Below are positions 23,980 through 35,216 of a DNA stretch of 64,000 nt, one piece after another. The stretch spans positions 6,925 to 70,924 of the forward strand of contig PYSS01000141.1 in the NCBI GenBank assembly GCA_003049465.1. Direction: 5' to 3'. The translations under genes and the position numbers were made by a program. The DNA comes from Magnaporthiopsis rhizophila (Eukaryota > Ascomycota > Sordariomycetes > Magnaporthales > Magnaporthaceae). Position 1 is the first letter of the stretch; the number at the start of each line of letters is the position of its first letter. Under the pieces are notes generated by a model, which worked only from the letters and a program-made list of their open reading frames with translations, ran no database searches and had not been told where the DNA came from.

Positions 23980-25621
23980 GGCTGAGGGCGGGCCAGTTGC
24001 GTGGCGCCAAAAGGCTGTGTGATTTGGCGAGGTGGGCGCGATGGCGAGTAAGTTGTGAGTCGGGCGAGGAAGGGAACAACGGCCGCGCGTTGAACCTTAA
24101 GAGAGCGGCGGGATTTTATTCGAGGCAGGTGATGGACGACTGAAAGGGCTGCTTAGGAATGTGACGTTTTTGAGGGTCCCAGACGGACCGATCGGTACCT
24201 AACCGATGTCCAGTCGGGTATAGCGTCTGTCCTATCAAAAGGGCGCGGGTAGCTGACGGAGGCGGTGCCTTGGTCGGAATGGTGGGTGGCGTCCCACGGA
24301 GACTTCAATTGTGCGAACCGATCTTTCCAGAAGTCTTGGCTCGGTCCTGGTGATGGGTGTCTTGGGTGGCGGCGGAGGGAAAGGAGGGCTGTTTTGTATG
24401 AAGAAAAGACTAACCGTTTTTCTCGCAAAGGTGGGATGGGAGGGCTGCGGTTTGGTGATTTGGTGGGGTGTCACAAAACTAATGCCCACCTAACTGGGGG
24501 CAGTGACAAACTCGACGTCACCTGGAACGCTTCAAAATTCGCCCCAACGTCACGCCCCTGTCAGGCCTTGGAGGTCTGTGGGGGCAGTCTCGCTGATAAA
24601 TCGGGCAGTCGGGGTCCATTCTTTGGTGGTCGTCGTTTATCGTAGGTGTCGCTTCCGAGTGTCTTCCTAAAGTGAAGTAACTCTTTCCCATTCCCTCGCA
24701 GTTGCCAAGGCATGCTGGGAGTATTCGAGAGTTCCATTTAGGTACGGTTTCCCGTATCACATTTGAGACTGTCGGCTTCCGTGTTTCGTTTTAACGGCGA
24801 CGGCTCTCGGAGCTCTGCGTTTGCGCGGCTGACACAAGCGAACGGGCAGGGGTGTTGAATGGATTTTGTAGCGTCCCAATTTCTTGCCCAGCCCGTTCGC
24901 CCACGTCGCCAGTCTGGTGCCACTCGCTAAAAGAGCCAGACATCTTGTGCAGCCAGTCAGGATGGCAGCCGCAGCCCCAAGCGTGCAGTGCAAGGGCAAA
25001 AAGGCACACCACTGGGAGCCAACAGAAGCGAGAGGTGGGAAATCTAGATTTTCTTTCGATGCTGCACCATTTAGGCATTTACTCATCAAATAGTATTTTC
25101 TTATCTCGCCCCTCCTTGCTTCCATAGTCTGCTCTTTTTTCTCTGGCTTGCTTTTAATCTGTCCGTTGGTGATCCGCGGACGAGATTCCTTGCTTCGTGA
25201 CCCAGGCAGGGCTTTCACGGGCAGGCTAGGGCCGTGCCTCGTTCTGTGTCGTGATCCATTTTTCACCACCCCAGCGCCTGCGCCAGCGATCCTGGTCCCA
25301 CACAGAGGTGGCCGAATTATTTGCGACTGTCATCACCGCCCGCCCGCGCGAATCCATCTCCCCGTCCATCCATCCGTCCCGATTACACCGTCGACCAGCC
25401 CGCCGCCCTTCCTCGCCCGCCACTGCCGAACCCACTGCCGACCTTCCGCCGAGCCGATACCGCAACATCGCCGTCAGCGGCGCGACGACTTCTCCGACCC
25501 CGACACCACCACATCCCTCGCGCGCACTCCTCACATGCGCCACATCCTCCGCGTTTCCTCGCCCCAGTCGCAAGGGGACAGCTGATTCTTCCCCCGAAGC
25601 CGACCCGCGACGGCCCTAGCG
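23980..25621. other. divergent promoter region REI1/HUL4
   Basis: 1.64 kb between divergent start codons. Several overlapping ORFs of about 100-170 codons occur on both strands, but none has splice support or protein-like composition. The last 300 bases before 25622 are C-rich with few G, as is common in fungal 5' leaders. Confidence 0.5.
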
Positions 25622-28600
25622 ATGACTCGTGATGTCCACCTTCGTGCCCCGGAACCCCAGGATGCGGACGACGCCGACCTACTTGCTGGCCTCTGGCAGA
25701 CGGCTGCCTTTCCGCGGCTGCCTCGGGACGCACCAGCAGTGCTGCAAGATCTGGTAGAGGACGTCGAGAACCCCAGGCGGGTCTTCACCATCCAGCGCGC
25801 CAGCCGCCGTCACAACTTCCAGCTCCTTGTTCAAAAGTAAAATCAGCCCTGCGTTCCCCGCGATGTTGCCCGCCGTTTGTTGTCTGTCTATTGCTGACCC
25901 GTTGTCGTCTCGGACAGGTTCGTTGTACAGTTGCGCGACGGCTGTGGCTCGTCCACCTGCGAAACCCCCACTTGCTTCAGCTTTCGCAAGAGAAGCCTAG
26001 GCCGGGTACCCATCCGGCGCTACAACACCACCAGCGCCCGTACCATTGCCGTCTTCCTGGCCAGCCAGGACAACCCCGAGAGCGCCCTGTGCCCGTCCCT
26101 CCGGCCGCCCAAGACTGCACCAGCCGCTTTAGAATTTCTCCATTTCGCGACCAGGCGCCAAGGTTATGCTCGTAGCCTTCACCCGAAAGCCTATCCGGGA
26201 GCCGCTCCCAGAGACTCCAGGCAAGGCCATGTCCGCGAGGGCATCCGAGAAGGAGCGACGCCTGGAGAAGCCGCTCATGAAAATATGAGGGCTCGGCGGG
26301 CGCCTGCAAAGTTCACAGTGGAGGAGAAACATGTCAACAAAGACCACAGGTCCTTCGCCGCCAACATGTTCGGTACTGTCGCCTTCAAGATGCTGGAATG
26401 GTTGACGCCTGCCAGCATGGATGAGATGTCGCGAAAGGCGCGAGAGTTTCACGGGCAGCCTCCTCCAGGTCGTAGTAGGGCCGTCGCAAGGGAGTCCAGA
26501 TCACCCTTGCCCAGGACGGCTCCTGAGAACAAGCAGTCGGAATATGGTCCAAAGCCGCTCACAGTTCTTCCCGATGGTCACGTGCGCAGCGCACAAGATG
26601 CTAAACCGCCTTCGACGGCTGCATCCGCGTCCGTGTCGGCTACCAGCTCAGCCTACACCTCTGCGACTACGTCATCGTCAGCATCGACGTCTTCTCCCCC
26701 GCCGTCCGCGACCGGAAGGCCGTCAGGAGAGCACCGGACAACCGATGCCGGCACTGACAGATCGAAAGGGGATAAATCGGTCTCTATGAACAGCCACCCC
26801 GCGCCCCAGTCCAGGCCGAGCAGCCAACGTCGTAATTCGAACGCTCGTGTTCGCACATCCTCCACTGCAAAGTCGAAACGAAATCTCTCCATCGACGCCT
26901 TCCCAAGTGAGCAAGGCGCGACTGACGACCTTTTTTCGACGCTCAAATCACCGCGTATACCTAGCCTAGCGCAGGAGAAGGGCTCGAGACCATCGATAAA
27001 ACCGGCAACCACAGCCATCCCGAGACCCATCTCCCAGCTGTCAAACGCAGGCATTCTCGACGGCGTCCCCCTCGAGACTATGCCACCTCCAAAACCCAGC
27101 GCCACGGGGGATGTGCGGCCAAAGCCAGGTCGCGGCCAAAGCGACGGCAGTGAGGGAGGCAAGGCTGATAACCACGAGCGGCTTCCTCACTCCCCCGAGG
27201 CCAGTTCATCCTCGGACAGGTCGTTCTGCGAGGCATCGCAATCCGAAGTCGACGAGGCGTTCCGGCGTGCCTACAAAGTCTTCCTTCCCCAGTCCCTGGC
27301 TCGACTCAACCCGGAGATTGTGGATCTGTTTTGCGACATTCTGCAAGATGATGGCACGGCCGAGTCGCACCTTTTCGAGCCGAGATACGTCATGCGATCC
27401 GACCCGGTCAGGGAGGGTGTGTCGCACAGAACGAAGCCGCTGCAGAGGAAAATGCCCTCGCCCATACCATATCCGGCGGACCTGCATTATCGCTGGATGA
27501 TGTTTATCGAACAGACCTTCTTTTATGTGCTCAGCGACCCCCGCCGGCTCATCAAGTCCTTCACCAAGAAGGGCCAGCTCTTTGACTCGCAGACTCTGTG
27601 GTACTGCATGCTGAGGATGAGCCGGGTGGCACCGACCGTCGTGATCCACAGCCTGTGGATGGCGGCCGAGGCCTTGTTTGTCCCGCCAAAGTCTGTTCAG
27701 TCCCTCAGGTCACCGAACGCGAGGCTGTTCCCCAAGCAGGAAAACACTCTGTCCGAGGCAGAGGCGGGCGCGCTGCTGTCAATATGCCTTCATCTCTTGA
27801 TCGCCGTTGCACCCGTGACGCTCAGGAAGGAGGAGCTACAAGACATGTCGCGCATCCGGTCGCACGGCTTAATCCTGGCCAGGACCGGCGCCGTCGCGAG
27901 GCAGTCTACCAAGCTATGTCTAGCTTACAACGATGCCCTATCAAACGACCTGGCGATCCGACTGGCCAGGAGGCTCTTCTCGGCCATTCAAACGCGTGAA
28001 TACTACAGCCAGATGGCGGCCGCCAACCTTGTCTCTGCGGACGGCCAGCCGGAAGAGTACGAAATCCTCACGCCGCTGTTCCAGCAACTCGATTTCCTGA
28101 ACGCCGACACGCTACACGGGCTTCTGTTTACTATCCAGAACCGGGCCGTGCACGAGATCCGGGCGCCCACGCTTCTCCTCGACTGGGCCAGGAACATCAT
28201 GCTCCTAGAGTGGGACGGACAGCCCGAGGTGCCAGGGGACGGGCCTTTCGGCGGCGCCCTGGCGTTGATCAAGGCTATGTGTAAGTTCGTCTCTATGGGA
28301 GGGTGTTTAAGTCGACAAGGCTAACATGAGAACAGATCACAAACGACGGCTTCTGGTCCTAGCAGACGGCCAGTTCCGTGCTGATTACTTCGCCGAACGC
28401 CTCGACGAGGTCGAGGTGCCTGTGTCGTGGCTGTCGTTCAAATCGAGCAAGCACAGATTACACCTGCTGGATTTCCCGTACATTTTCAGTCCATCCAAGT
28501 TGGTGTCGTACTTCCGGTCCATCAACTTCTCCCGCATGAGCCGCTCGTTCGAGGAGTCTAGCTCGCTGCAGGAGCGCATGAACGCCATAATCCCCCCACG

Positions 28601-29840
28601 TGGCAATCTCATCATCAACCCCCATCACAAGCATGTCCTGCAAGACATGTTGAAGGCCGCATCGTCCAAGTACCTGGTCCTAAGTATCAGGCGGGACAGT
28701 GTATTGATGGATACGTTTGACCAGCTCTGGCGGAGGGAGGAGCGCGAGCTGATGCGGCCGCTCAAGGTGAAGCTCGGCGAGGAAACAGGCGAGGAGGGAT
28801 TCGACTCTGGAGGAGTGCAGCAGGAGTTCTTCCGCATGGCCATGGCCGAGGCGCTCGACCCCGACTTTGGGCTGTTCACGGTTGACGAGCGCACAAGGAT
28901 GACCTGGTTCAACCCAGCGTCGCCAGAGCCGGACTTCAAGTTCGAGCTCATCGGTCTGCTCTTCTCTCTGGCCGTCTACAACGGGCTGACGCTCCCGGTC
29001 ACCTTCCCCGAGGCCCTGTACTGCAAGCTCCTGGGCGAGCCCGTCACGGACCTGCACCACATCTCGGACGGGTGGCCGGACCTGGCGAGCGGGCTGACGA
29101 CGCTGCTGGACTGGGACGAGAAGGACGGGGCGGTCGAGGACGTGTTTGCGCGCACGTACGAGTTCTCCATCTCGGTGTTTGGGGAACCGGTGTCGCGGGA
29201 GATGAAGAGCGGCAGCGAGGCGCGGTGGCCGTCGTTCCCGAGCAAGCACGCGTTCGGCGGGGTGTCGTCGGCGAGCGCGTCGGTGCCGCTCCACGAGGGC
29301 AACCCGCAGGACGCACCGTTGGTGACACGGGAGAACCGCAACGCGTACGTGGCCGACTACATCCGGTACCTGACGGACGTGAGCGTGCGGCCACAGTTCG
29401 AGGCTTTCGCGCGCGGGTTCCGGACGTGCCTGGGGGCCAAGGCGCTGACGCTGCTGACCCCGCGGCTGCTGCGGTCGGTGGTGGAGGGCGTGCAGGAGAT
29501 CGAGGTGTCGGAGCTGCGGCGCCACGCGCGCTACGTCGGCTGGGACGCGTCGCACCGGACCGTGCGCGACTTCTGGTCCATCGTCAAGAAGTTCGACGAC
29601 GGCATGCGGCGCAAGCTGCTCGAGTTCGTCACGGCCTCGGACCGCGTGCCCGTCGGCGGCATGAAGAACCTGCAGTTCGTCGTGCAGCGCAACGGCGAGG
29701 AGGAGGGCGACGGCGGCCATCTGCCGACGGCGTACACCTGCTACGGCACGCTGCTGCTGCCGCAGTACCGCGATAAGGAGGTGCTGCGCGAGAGGTTGTG
29801 CATGGCGCTGGAGAACGCGCAGGGGTTCGGGTTTGCGTAA
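25622..29840 (+). CDS. HUL4: HECT-type E3 ubiquitin ligase, Hul4/UBE3A-like
   Basis: E3 ligase that accepts ubiquitin on a cysteine and passes it to substrates. Exons are 25622-25836, 25918-28280 and 28336-29840, giving 1360 residues. The N-terminus has an AZUL-type zinc finger, C81-x4-C86-x4-C91-x38-C130, as in UBE3A/E6AP. The region from about 180 to 430 is Ser/Pro/Thr-rich and disordered. A conserved helical region follows, then the HECT domain (about 975-1360). The catalytic cysteine is C1328 in the TCYGTLLLP motif, 33 residues from the end with C1328 counted, the usual place. Yeast Hul4 is a nuclear HECT ligase linked to quality control; the substrate here is unknown. Splice sites are standard. 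The coding DNA of the HECT part is very GC-rich, which produces long antisense ORFs. Confidence 0.95.
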
Positions 29841-30994
29841 GGTCGACGTTTGGGTGTCAGCTTCTTTTTTACCTTTGAGCCTTTATTGTTTTGTTTTTCT
29901 CTCTCTTTCTACGCAAAGTATATATCAACGGTTACCCTATTCTTTTTTTTTTTCTTTTTTTTTTCTCCCTTAGCATTGGTAGCTAGATCACTTACCATCC
30001 ACGCAGCGCGCATTTTTCTAGCTAGACCGGGGAACAATCCCCCATAAAACAGGTGGAAAGAAAAGCTAACATGAGCTTGGTGACAGTCTTAAAAGTCTAG
30101 GTTCCCGGTTGACTGAAATATAATTTCTTTGTACCAATCCTTATACCCTCTGCCAGGCTTCAAGACTGATATAGTATTGAGTCTCGGCCGCGTTCATTGG
30201 CAGGGCCTCTAGCGGTTTTTGTGCAATGCAACGGTTCATTGGCTGGTTATCTTCGGTAGCTTCCTTTGCCCTTGAACTATGTGCATTGGCAAGACTGTTG
30301 CGTCTCGGCCTCTTTTGACTGCCTAGGTAGGTAGGTAGATACACACGTAGACAGCAGCGGGATGTTGAAATCCGCAAACCAATGAGACTATCGCCGCCCA
30401 CAAGAGCAGTAGCCAGAGACGTCCAATGAAAATGGAAGAGGGTCAATCTGCCAGGTTGGAGGGCCGGGGAGTAGGTGTGATCGATCGTGCGAAGCAGTAT
30501 AGCTTTGCGAACCCCGATCAAGCGCAAACCCTGGACGCCGAGCCGAGCCGGGACCTCTGACCTTGAAAGAATCGCCCTGTTTCGTACCCAGTTCCAAGAA
30601 AAGCATATGAAAGGACTTGTGGGGGAAAAAACCAAAGCTGCGTGGGGGGGAGAAGGAAATTCGTGTTGTTGAAAACACAAAAAAAAAAAAAAAAAAAAGT
30701 CGGGAGACTCTGTGACAACTCCCTTTGTTGAGAAAGAAAGTTGCTCCGCCCAAAGCACGACATACCATAGGTACCTAGGTACCAAGGTGTACGTATGTGT
30801 ATCCAGGTCAAGTGGGAAACTGACATTCCCCACATATTGGCCCGTGGACCTGGATATATGCAGGATAGAAACGTAGTGGGCAGATGTTGTCATCTGCCGG
30901 GCTGTCAACGTCCACCAGTGTCAAGGGCAACCAACTCGCCCCTAGACCGATGTGTTTTCAGCAGCATGGGAGGCCGGGTGGGAAGGCCGCGGCC
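29841..30994. other. convergent intergenic region
   Basis: 1.15 kb between the HUL4 stop and the stop of the next minus-strand gene. It holds T-rich stretches around 29940-29968, an A20 tract at 30679-30698, and TAGGTA-type motifs at 30322-30339 and 30768-30790. No gene is supported. Confidence 0.5.
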
Positions 30995-32461
30995 TTAGAG
31001 CGCACGGGGTTCCTCGTGCTCGTGGTGGTTGCGGCTGCTGTTGTCGCCGCCGCCGTGGAGTATGTCCCAGGCCTCCTCGAATTGTTTGCCGAGAAAGGTG
31101 CCGTAGCCGGCCCACGGACTAGCAGCAGCAGCACCGGCGGCGGTGAGGTTGGTTCCCGATCCCGAGGCCGAGGGTGGTGGTGAATAGGTGATGGGCAGGT
31201 TCCCGGCCGGCATGGCCGGGTCGCCGAGAGAACCGGTGGTGCTCATGACGCCGCCGCCGTCCCGCACGTGCAATCCCATAGCCGGCGGCGCGGGCGGCGT
31301 GGGATGCGGGTAGGGGGCTGGGGGAAGGTCTTGGGTGTCTGTTAAAAATCAAATCATCTTTCGTTAGCGATCCTCCCTTTTCCCTGGGTTGGCGGTGAGA
31401 TGTGTGTGTGGGTGTATGTGTGTTTTTGTCTCTTTCGAGCTGGCTCAGCACTTACCCACTGGCATGCTATCCACACAACGAACACAGCTTGACCCATGGT
31501 CCACAGACACATGGTTCTCTAGAGGGGTGACGGTGTGCTCATTGTCCTGGAGGGCCGGGAGGTAACCGAGCTTGACGGCATCCTTTCGGCATAAGAGCAT
31601 GTCCAGGCCATGCGCGAGATCTCCGACAACGAGGGCGGCGACCTGACAAGGCTCGCTCGACTCCCTGCTGACCATCACGTTTGTGGAGCCTGGGCCGCCA
31701 TGCTGCTCAAGGGCGGGGACCCACCGCAGGCCATTCCTCTCGAGATAATGCTTGGCGATAGACGTCAATGGCACCTCCGCTCGACCGTTGATGGCGGCGA
31801 CGCAGGCCACCTCCCTGGCCGTGCAGCCTGCGTGATGACGGCCAGGCGTGCACTTGCCGTGGTGGGTTCCCGTCCGGACCCCTACGAACTTGAGGTCGAG
31901 CCCCATGCCGTGGTGGTAGAGGCCCTGCGGCTGCGGCTGCGGGGCCTGCGCTGGCATCGCCGTCGGGGCCTCGTCAGCTGTTCTGTCCCAGTCCTCAAGC
32001 CCGGGTTGCCAGCGCTTCAGAAACTCGGGATCGAACTCGACGGCGCCCGAGGCCGACGGCACCTCGGGCGCCGTCCCAGCGCCAGACATGCCGTAGGCAT
32101 CGACGACCGTGGGATACATGGGGGCGGTCTGGGTGCCGTCCGGGGACAGGGGGGAAATGTTTGGTGTCTCTCCGACGGCGCGGTCTAACACGGTCGGGGC
32201 GGGAGCTAGGGGCGGGCCTATACCCCGGTCTTGGGGGTTGGCCGGGGCGGCTTCCGGAACAATGTTTCGAGGGCGCCCTGGGCCGTTTGGATCGTAGGGC
32301 TTCGACGTGCGTTTCGGCCTTTTAGCTCGACTGGGGGCCGCCGGCGACTGGCTAGTTGGGCAAGCCCGAGGGGTTGACGGCTGGCCAACGAGCAGCTGAG
32401 GTTGGTCAGGCTGGGGCGCCGGTGGCACTTTCCTGGCCCTCTTTCTTGGCGGCTCCGCCAT
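30995..32461 (-). CDS. unrecognised basic, Pro-rich, Cys-containing protein
   Basis: I do not recognise this protein. Exons on the minus strand are 32461-31456 and 31338-30995, joined by a good GTAAGT...CAG intron; they encode 449 residues. An upstream in-frame codon at 32551 would extend it by 30. The N-terminus has a clear nuclear-localisation pattern (PPRKRARK) and an AT-hook-like GRPRN after a basic RAKRPKR segment, so nuclear location is inferred. The centre has a Cys/His cluster (KCTPGRHHAGC, then VAC) and two later pairs (EPC, SSCVRC). The C-terminal exon is Gly/Pro/Ala-rich and ends in a His-rich tail. The cluster could bind metal but matches no zinc-finger family I know. It shares a divergent promoter region with the gene at 33764. 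Confidence 0.75.
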
Positions 32462-33639
32462 GGCGACACTGTCGGCGGCTTGGAGGTGGTGTTCCAAGAA
32501 GCCCGCCAGTGTGTTCCCATGGTCTGGACAAGAAGGCCAGAGAGAGGGCACAGGCCTGGAGCTTTATGACCTGAAGAAGAGATATGGACTTACAAAGGAG
32601 AGGGTGTGCGTGCGTGTGAGGGGAGCGCAAAAGCCAGGCCGAAGCGAGAGCAGCAGCAGGAAGGGCTCAGTCCATCCGTCCAAGATATAATAAAGAAGAC
32701 CCATTCACCTCTCCTGCTAAGCACACAGCACCACAAAGGTGGAGGGGTGTGGTTAGTTTGTACACTTGCCTACTGCTCCAGCGCCTTACCGCTGGACCGT
32801 CATCTCACTGGTCTGGACGTGGACGCCTTTCCGCGACTGGACGTTGCCTTTATGTCCTGCGTACTCGCCCGATTGGCCCGTCCTCTGCAGGTGGAATCTG
32901 GTGCTGAACTGGACTGCATGATGGCGGTTTGAAGTGGATATTCTCATCCGCCTTTCTCAACGAGCCACGCAAGAACTGCAAGATTCGCATGCAAAAAGGT
33001 TACCATGTCGAGAAGAAAGGCAGACTCGAGCCGCTCCCGGGCCAAGGATGGCAGCATACTTCTTAAGCAACAGCCTACGTCCGCCATTTCAGAGTGGAGG
33101 GAGAGGGAGTTTCTGCAGCAGCCTGCCCCCCGCCCGCCCGGAACTGCACATCACGACGCCATTACCACGTCGGAGTGGAAGCCTTTGTTCGCCAAAACCG
33201 TCGGGCACTTGGATCGTCTATTGTCGGCAAGTTCGCACAATGGACGCGAACCACCCACCGTTTGCGGATTAGCTGCAGCTTGATGGCCGCTCATGATGCC
33301 ACCCTGCATAGTATGCTGGTGTGTGTGGGCCAGCCGCAGCCAGGGGCCCAGCTGGCAACGCCACTTTCTTCTGTATCGTCACTCGATTCGCCGGGCGGGA
33401 GGATGGGCGGTCAGCCAATAATTGGCTTCTCTGCCGAAGTTGCCCGGCGCAGGTGAGATTGGGTCTCGTTCAGAAAGGCTCTGCCATCAGTTCCGTGCAT
33501 ATAAAGAAGCCCGACGTCTTTTTCCCCTAGTTGCCATTGAGTCTTTTGTAATTCGAGCTCCTGGTCGCAGCTCCTTTTGTTACGTATATACCTGTCAGGC
33601 TTACCTTTGTTTTGCCTTTGACCATCGTGTAGACCACAG
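32462..33639. other. divergent promoter region
   Basis: About 1.2 kb between two divergent unrecognised genes. A 92-codon ORF at 33005-33283 (+), hydrophilic and starting MSRRKADSSRSRAKDGS, is the only candidate small gene; no introns, domain or family could be assigned and it is not annotated as a gene. Confidence 0.45.
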
Positions 33640-33763
33640 ATGAGCACTAAGAGTCCTTCCCAATATCAGGAGGTGATATCCAATCTCCTTGCGCGCTTAT
33701 CCATTATACTCTCCAGACGGCTGGCCAACTCGCAGATCATAAAGGCTTTCACAACAGGAACCC

Positions 33764-34465
33764 ATGTACTCGTCAGTGGCCACACCCTTCCACCGACGAC
33801 CTCGGAAAGACCTCGAACCGGACGATGGCGCCATCTACTTTTCGCCGCTATCGTCGCCGCGGCATCATGCGACAGCACTTGCAGACAACGCCTCGGAGTC
33901 GAGCGGATATTGGAAAGACGACACGACCGCCAGCTCGGACTGGTGCAATGCGAGCCACGCGGATCTGGAAGCCGACTGGGAGCCCTGCGGTCAAGCCCGC
34001 ACGGGCGACGACGTCTTGGGCGACCGAGGGCGAGACGATGAACGTTCCTCCGGAAGCGACAAAGCCGACGCAGACTACGCCGCCGAGCCACCTCCACACA
34101 ACGCAGACTCTGCCGTCGGGGACGAGCGCGTGGCCGGTGGCACCGCCCCTACTGTTGCTGCCGCCACCAGCGGCCGCCTCGACGAGATCGAATACCAACG
34201 ACGCTTCGGGCCCCAGATCGAGGCCTGGCTGTCCGACGTGGAGCGGCGGGCGGCGCAGAACACAAACGTCTACCTCCGGGACGGGGTCACACTCAACCCC
34301 GCGCGGGCGCCCTACGTCTCGCTCCAGGGAGGTGGAAGCGGGAGCTGGGACGCAAGCGGATGCGATGGGAAGTTTTGGAAGTGGTCCATCCTGCTCCAGC
34401 GCTGGATACACGTGGACGATGCCACAGGGATGCTCCTCATCTACCCCAAGCAGCTCATGCATTAG
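33764..34465 (+). CDS. unrecognised acidic protein
   Basis: An open frame of 233 codons that I cannot assign to a family. The N-terminal two thirds are acidic, Asp/Ala/Ser-rich and probably disordered. The last 70 residues look folded: a helix (RRFGPQIEAWLSDVERRA), then a Trp-rich end (FWKWSILLQRWIHVDDATG) finishing KQLMH. The start may lie further upstream: an ATG at 33640 followed by 11 codons, a GTGATA donor at 33673 and an ACAG acceptor ending at 33757 join in frame and would give 246 residues. The donor is weak, so the ATG at 33764 is kept. Confidence 0.65.
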   Translation: MYSSVATPFHRRPRKDLEPDDGAIYFSPLSSPRHHATALADNASESSGYWKDDTTASSDWCNASHADLEADWEPCGQARTGDDVLGDRGRDDERSSGSDKADADYAAEPPPHNADSAVGDERVAGGTAPTVAAATSGRLDEIEYQRRFGPQIEAWLSDVERRAAQNTNVYLRDGVTLNPARAPYVSLQGGGSGSWDASGCDGKFWKWSILLQRWIHVDDATGMLLIYPKQLMH

Positions 34466-35216
34466 GCAGCATGGGATTGGACTCTTCCCCGCCCGCCGTA
34501 GAGATGATATCCCCGTCGTCTCCCGGCCCTTGTTCTCTGGTTTGTCGTTCAAAGACGACGGACGACGAAGGCAAGCTGGTCGGAAAGGCACAGCACGCGG
34601 CTCGGCTCGGATTACACTGCATCCGCCCGCCGTAGGGAGCACGACATGATGTGTGGCATGAACGTACAACCTCGGGTTGAAAACAACCAGGTTTTCGAAA
34701 AGGGACAAGTTCCTTACTAAAAAAAAAAAGAAAGCCCGACTCCTTCTTTGTTTCTGCTTATTCGAATTTTGGCCGGCTCGGATCTCCTTATTGTACCTTT
34801 GTGTTTCGAGTTGCTCCGTATAGGAACCTGTCTGCGCCTGATAACGGAACCCGGATTAAAGTTAAGGTAGGTAGGGCAGAGTTTGCGAATTGTTATTTAT
34901 TCATATCGCATTTAATGACGCTGCTGTCTGTCACAAAAAAAGCCGGAACCAGATCCCGTCCACTGACCCTGCATCAGCCATCGTAATCGTAATCACCTTC
35001 AGCCCAATTTATTCCAGTTATCATGAGTGCTAGCATCAAACGGGAAAAAAACTGGTCATACCATTTATTCCCAAAACTCCAAGCATGCGCATTCGTGACA
35101 TAATAAGATTGGAAACAAGCGGAAAGTAAAGCACAAGAGGAATCATCAGGAACCCAACCACACCCGGCGACGAGCCCGTTCGAGATACATTCTAGGAAGC
35201 TCCAATTCCCAAGCCA
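34466..35216. other. convergent intergenic, no gene seen
   Basis: 750 bp of 3' flanking DNA between convergent genes. It is AT-leaning after 34710 with a TAGGTAGG motif at 34864-34876. Nothing else is recognised. Confidence 0.5.

Noticed and set aside
28680..29720. 346-codon minus-strand ORF opposite the HUL4 HECT domain
   Set aside because: It lies antisense to the HECT coding exon, and its extreme Arg/Pro/His content is a shadow of GC-rich third positions.
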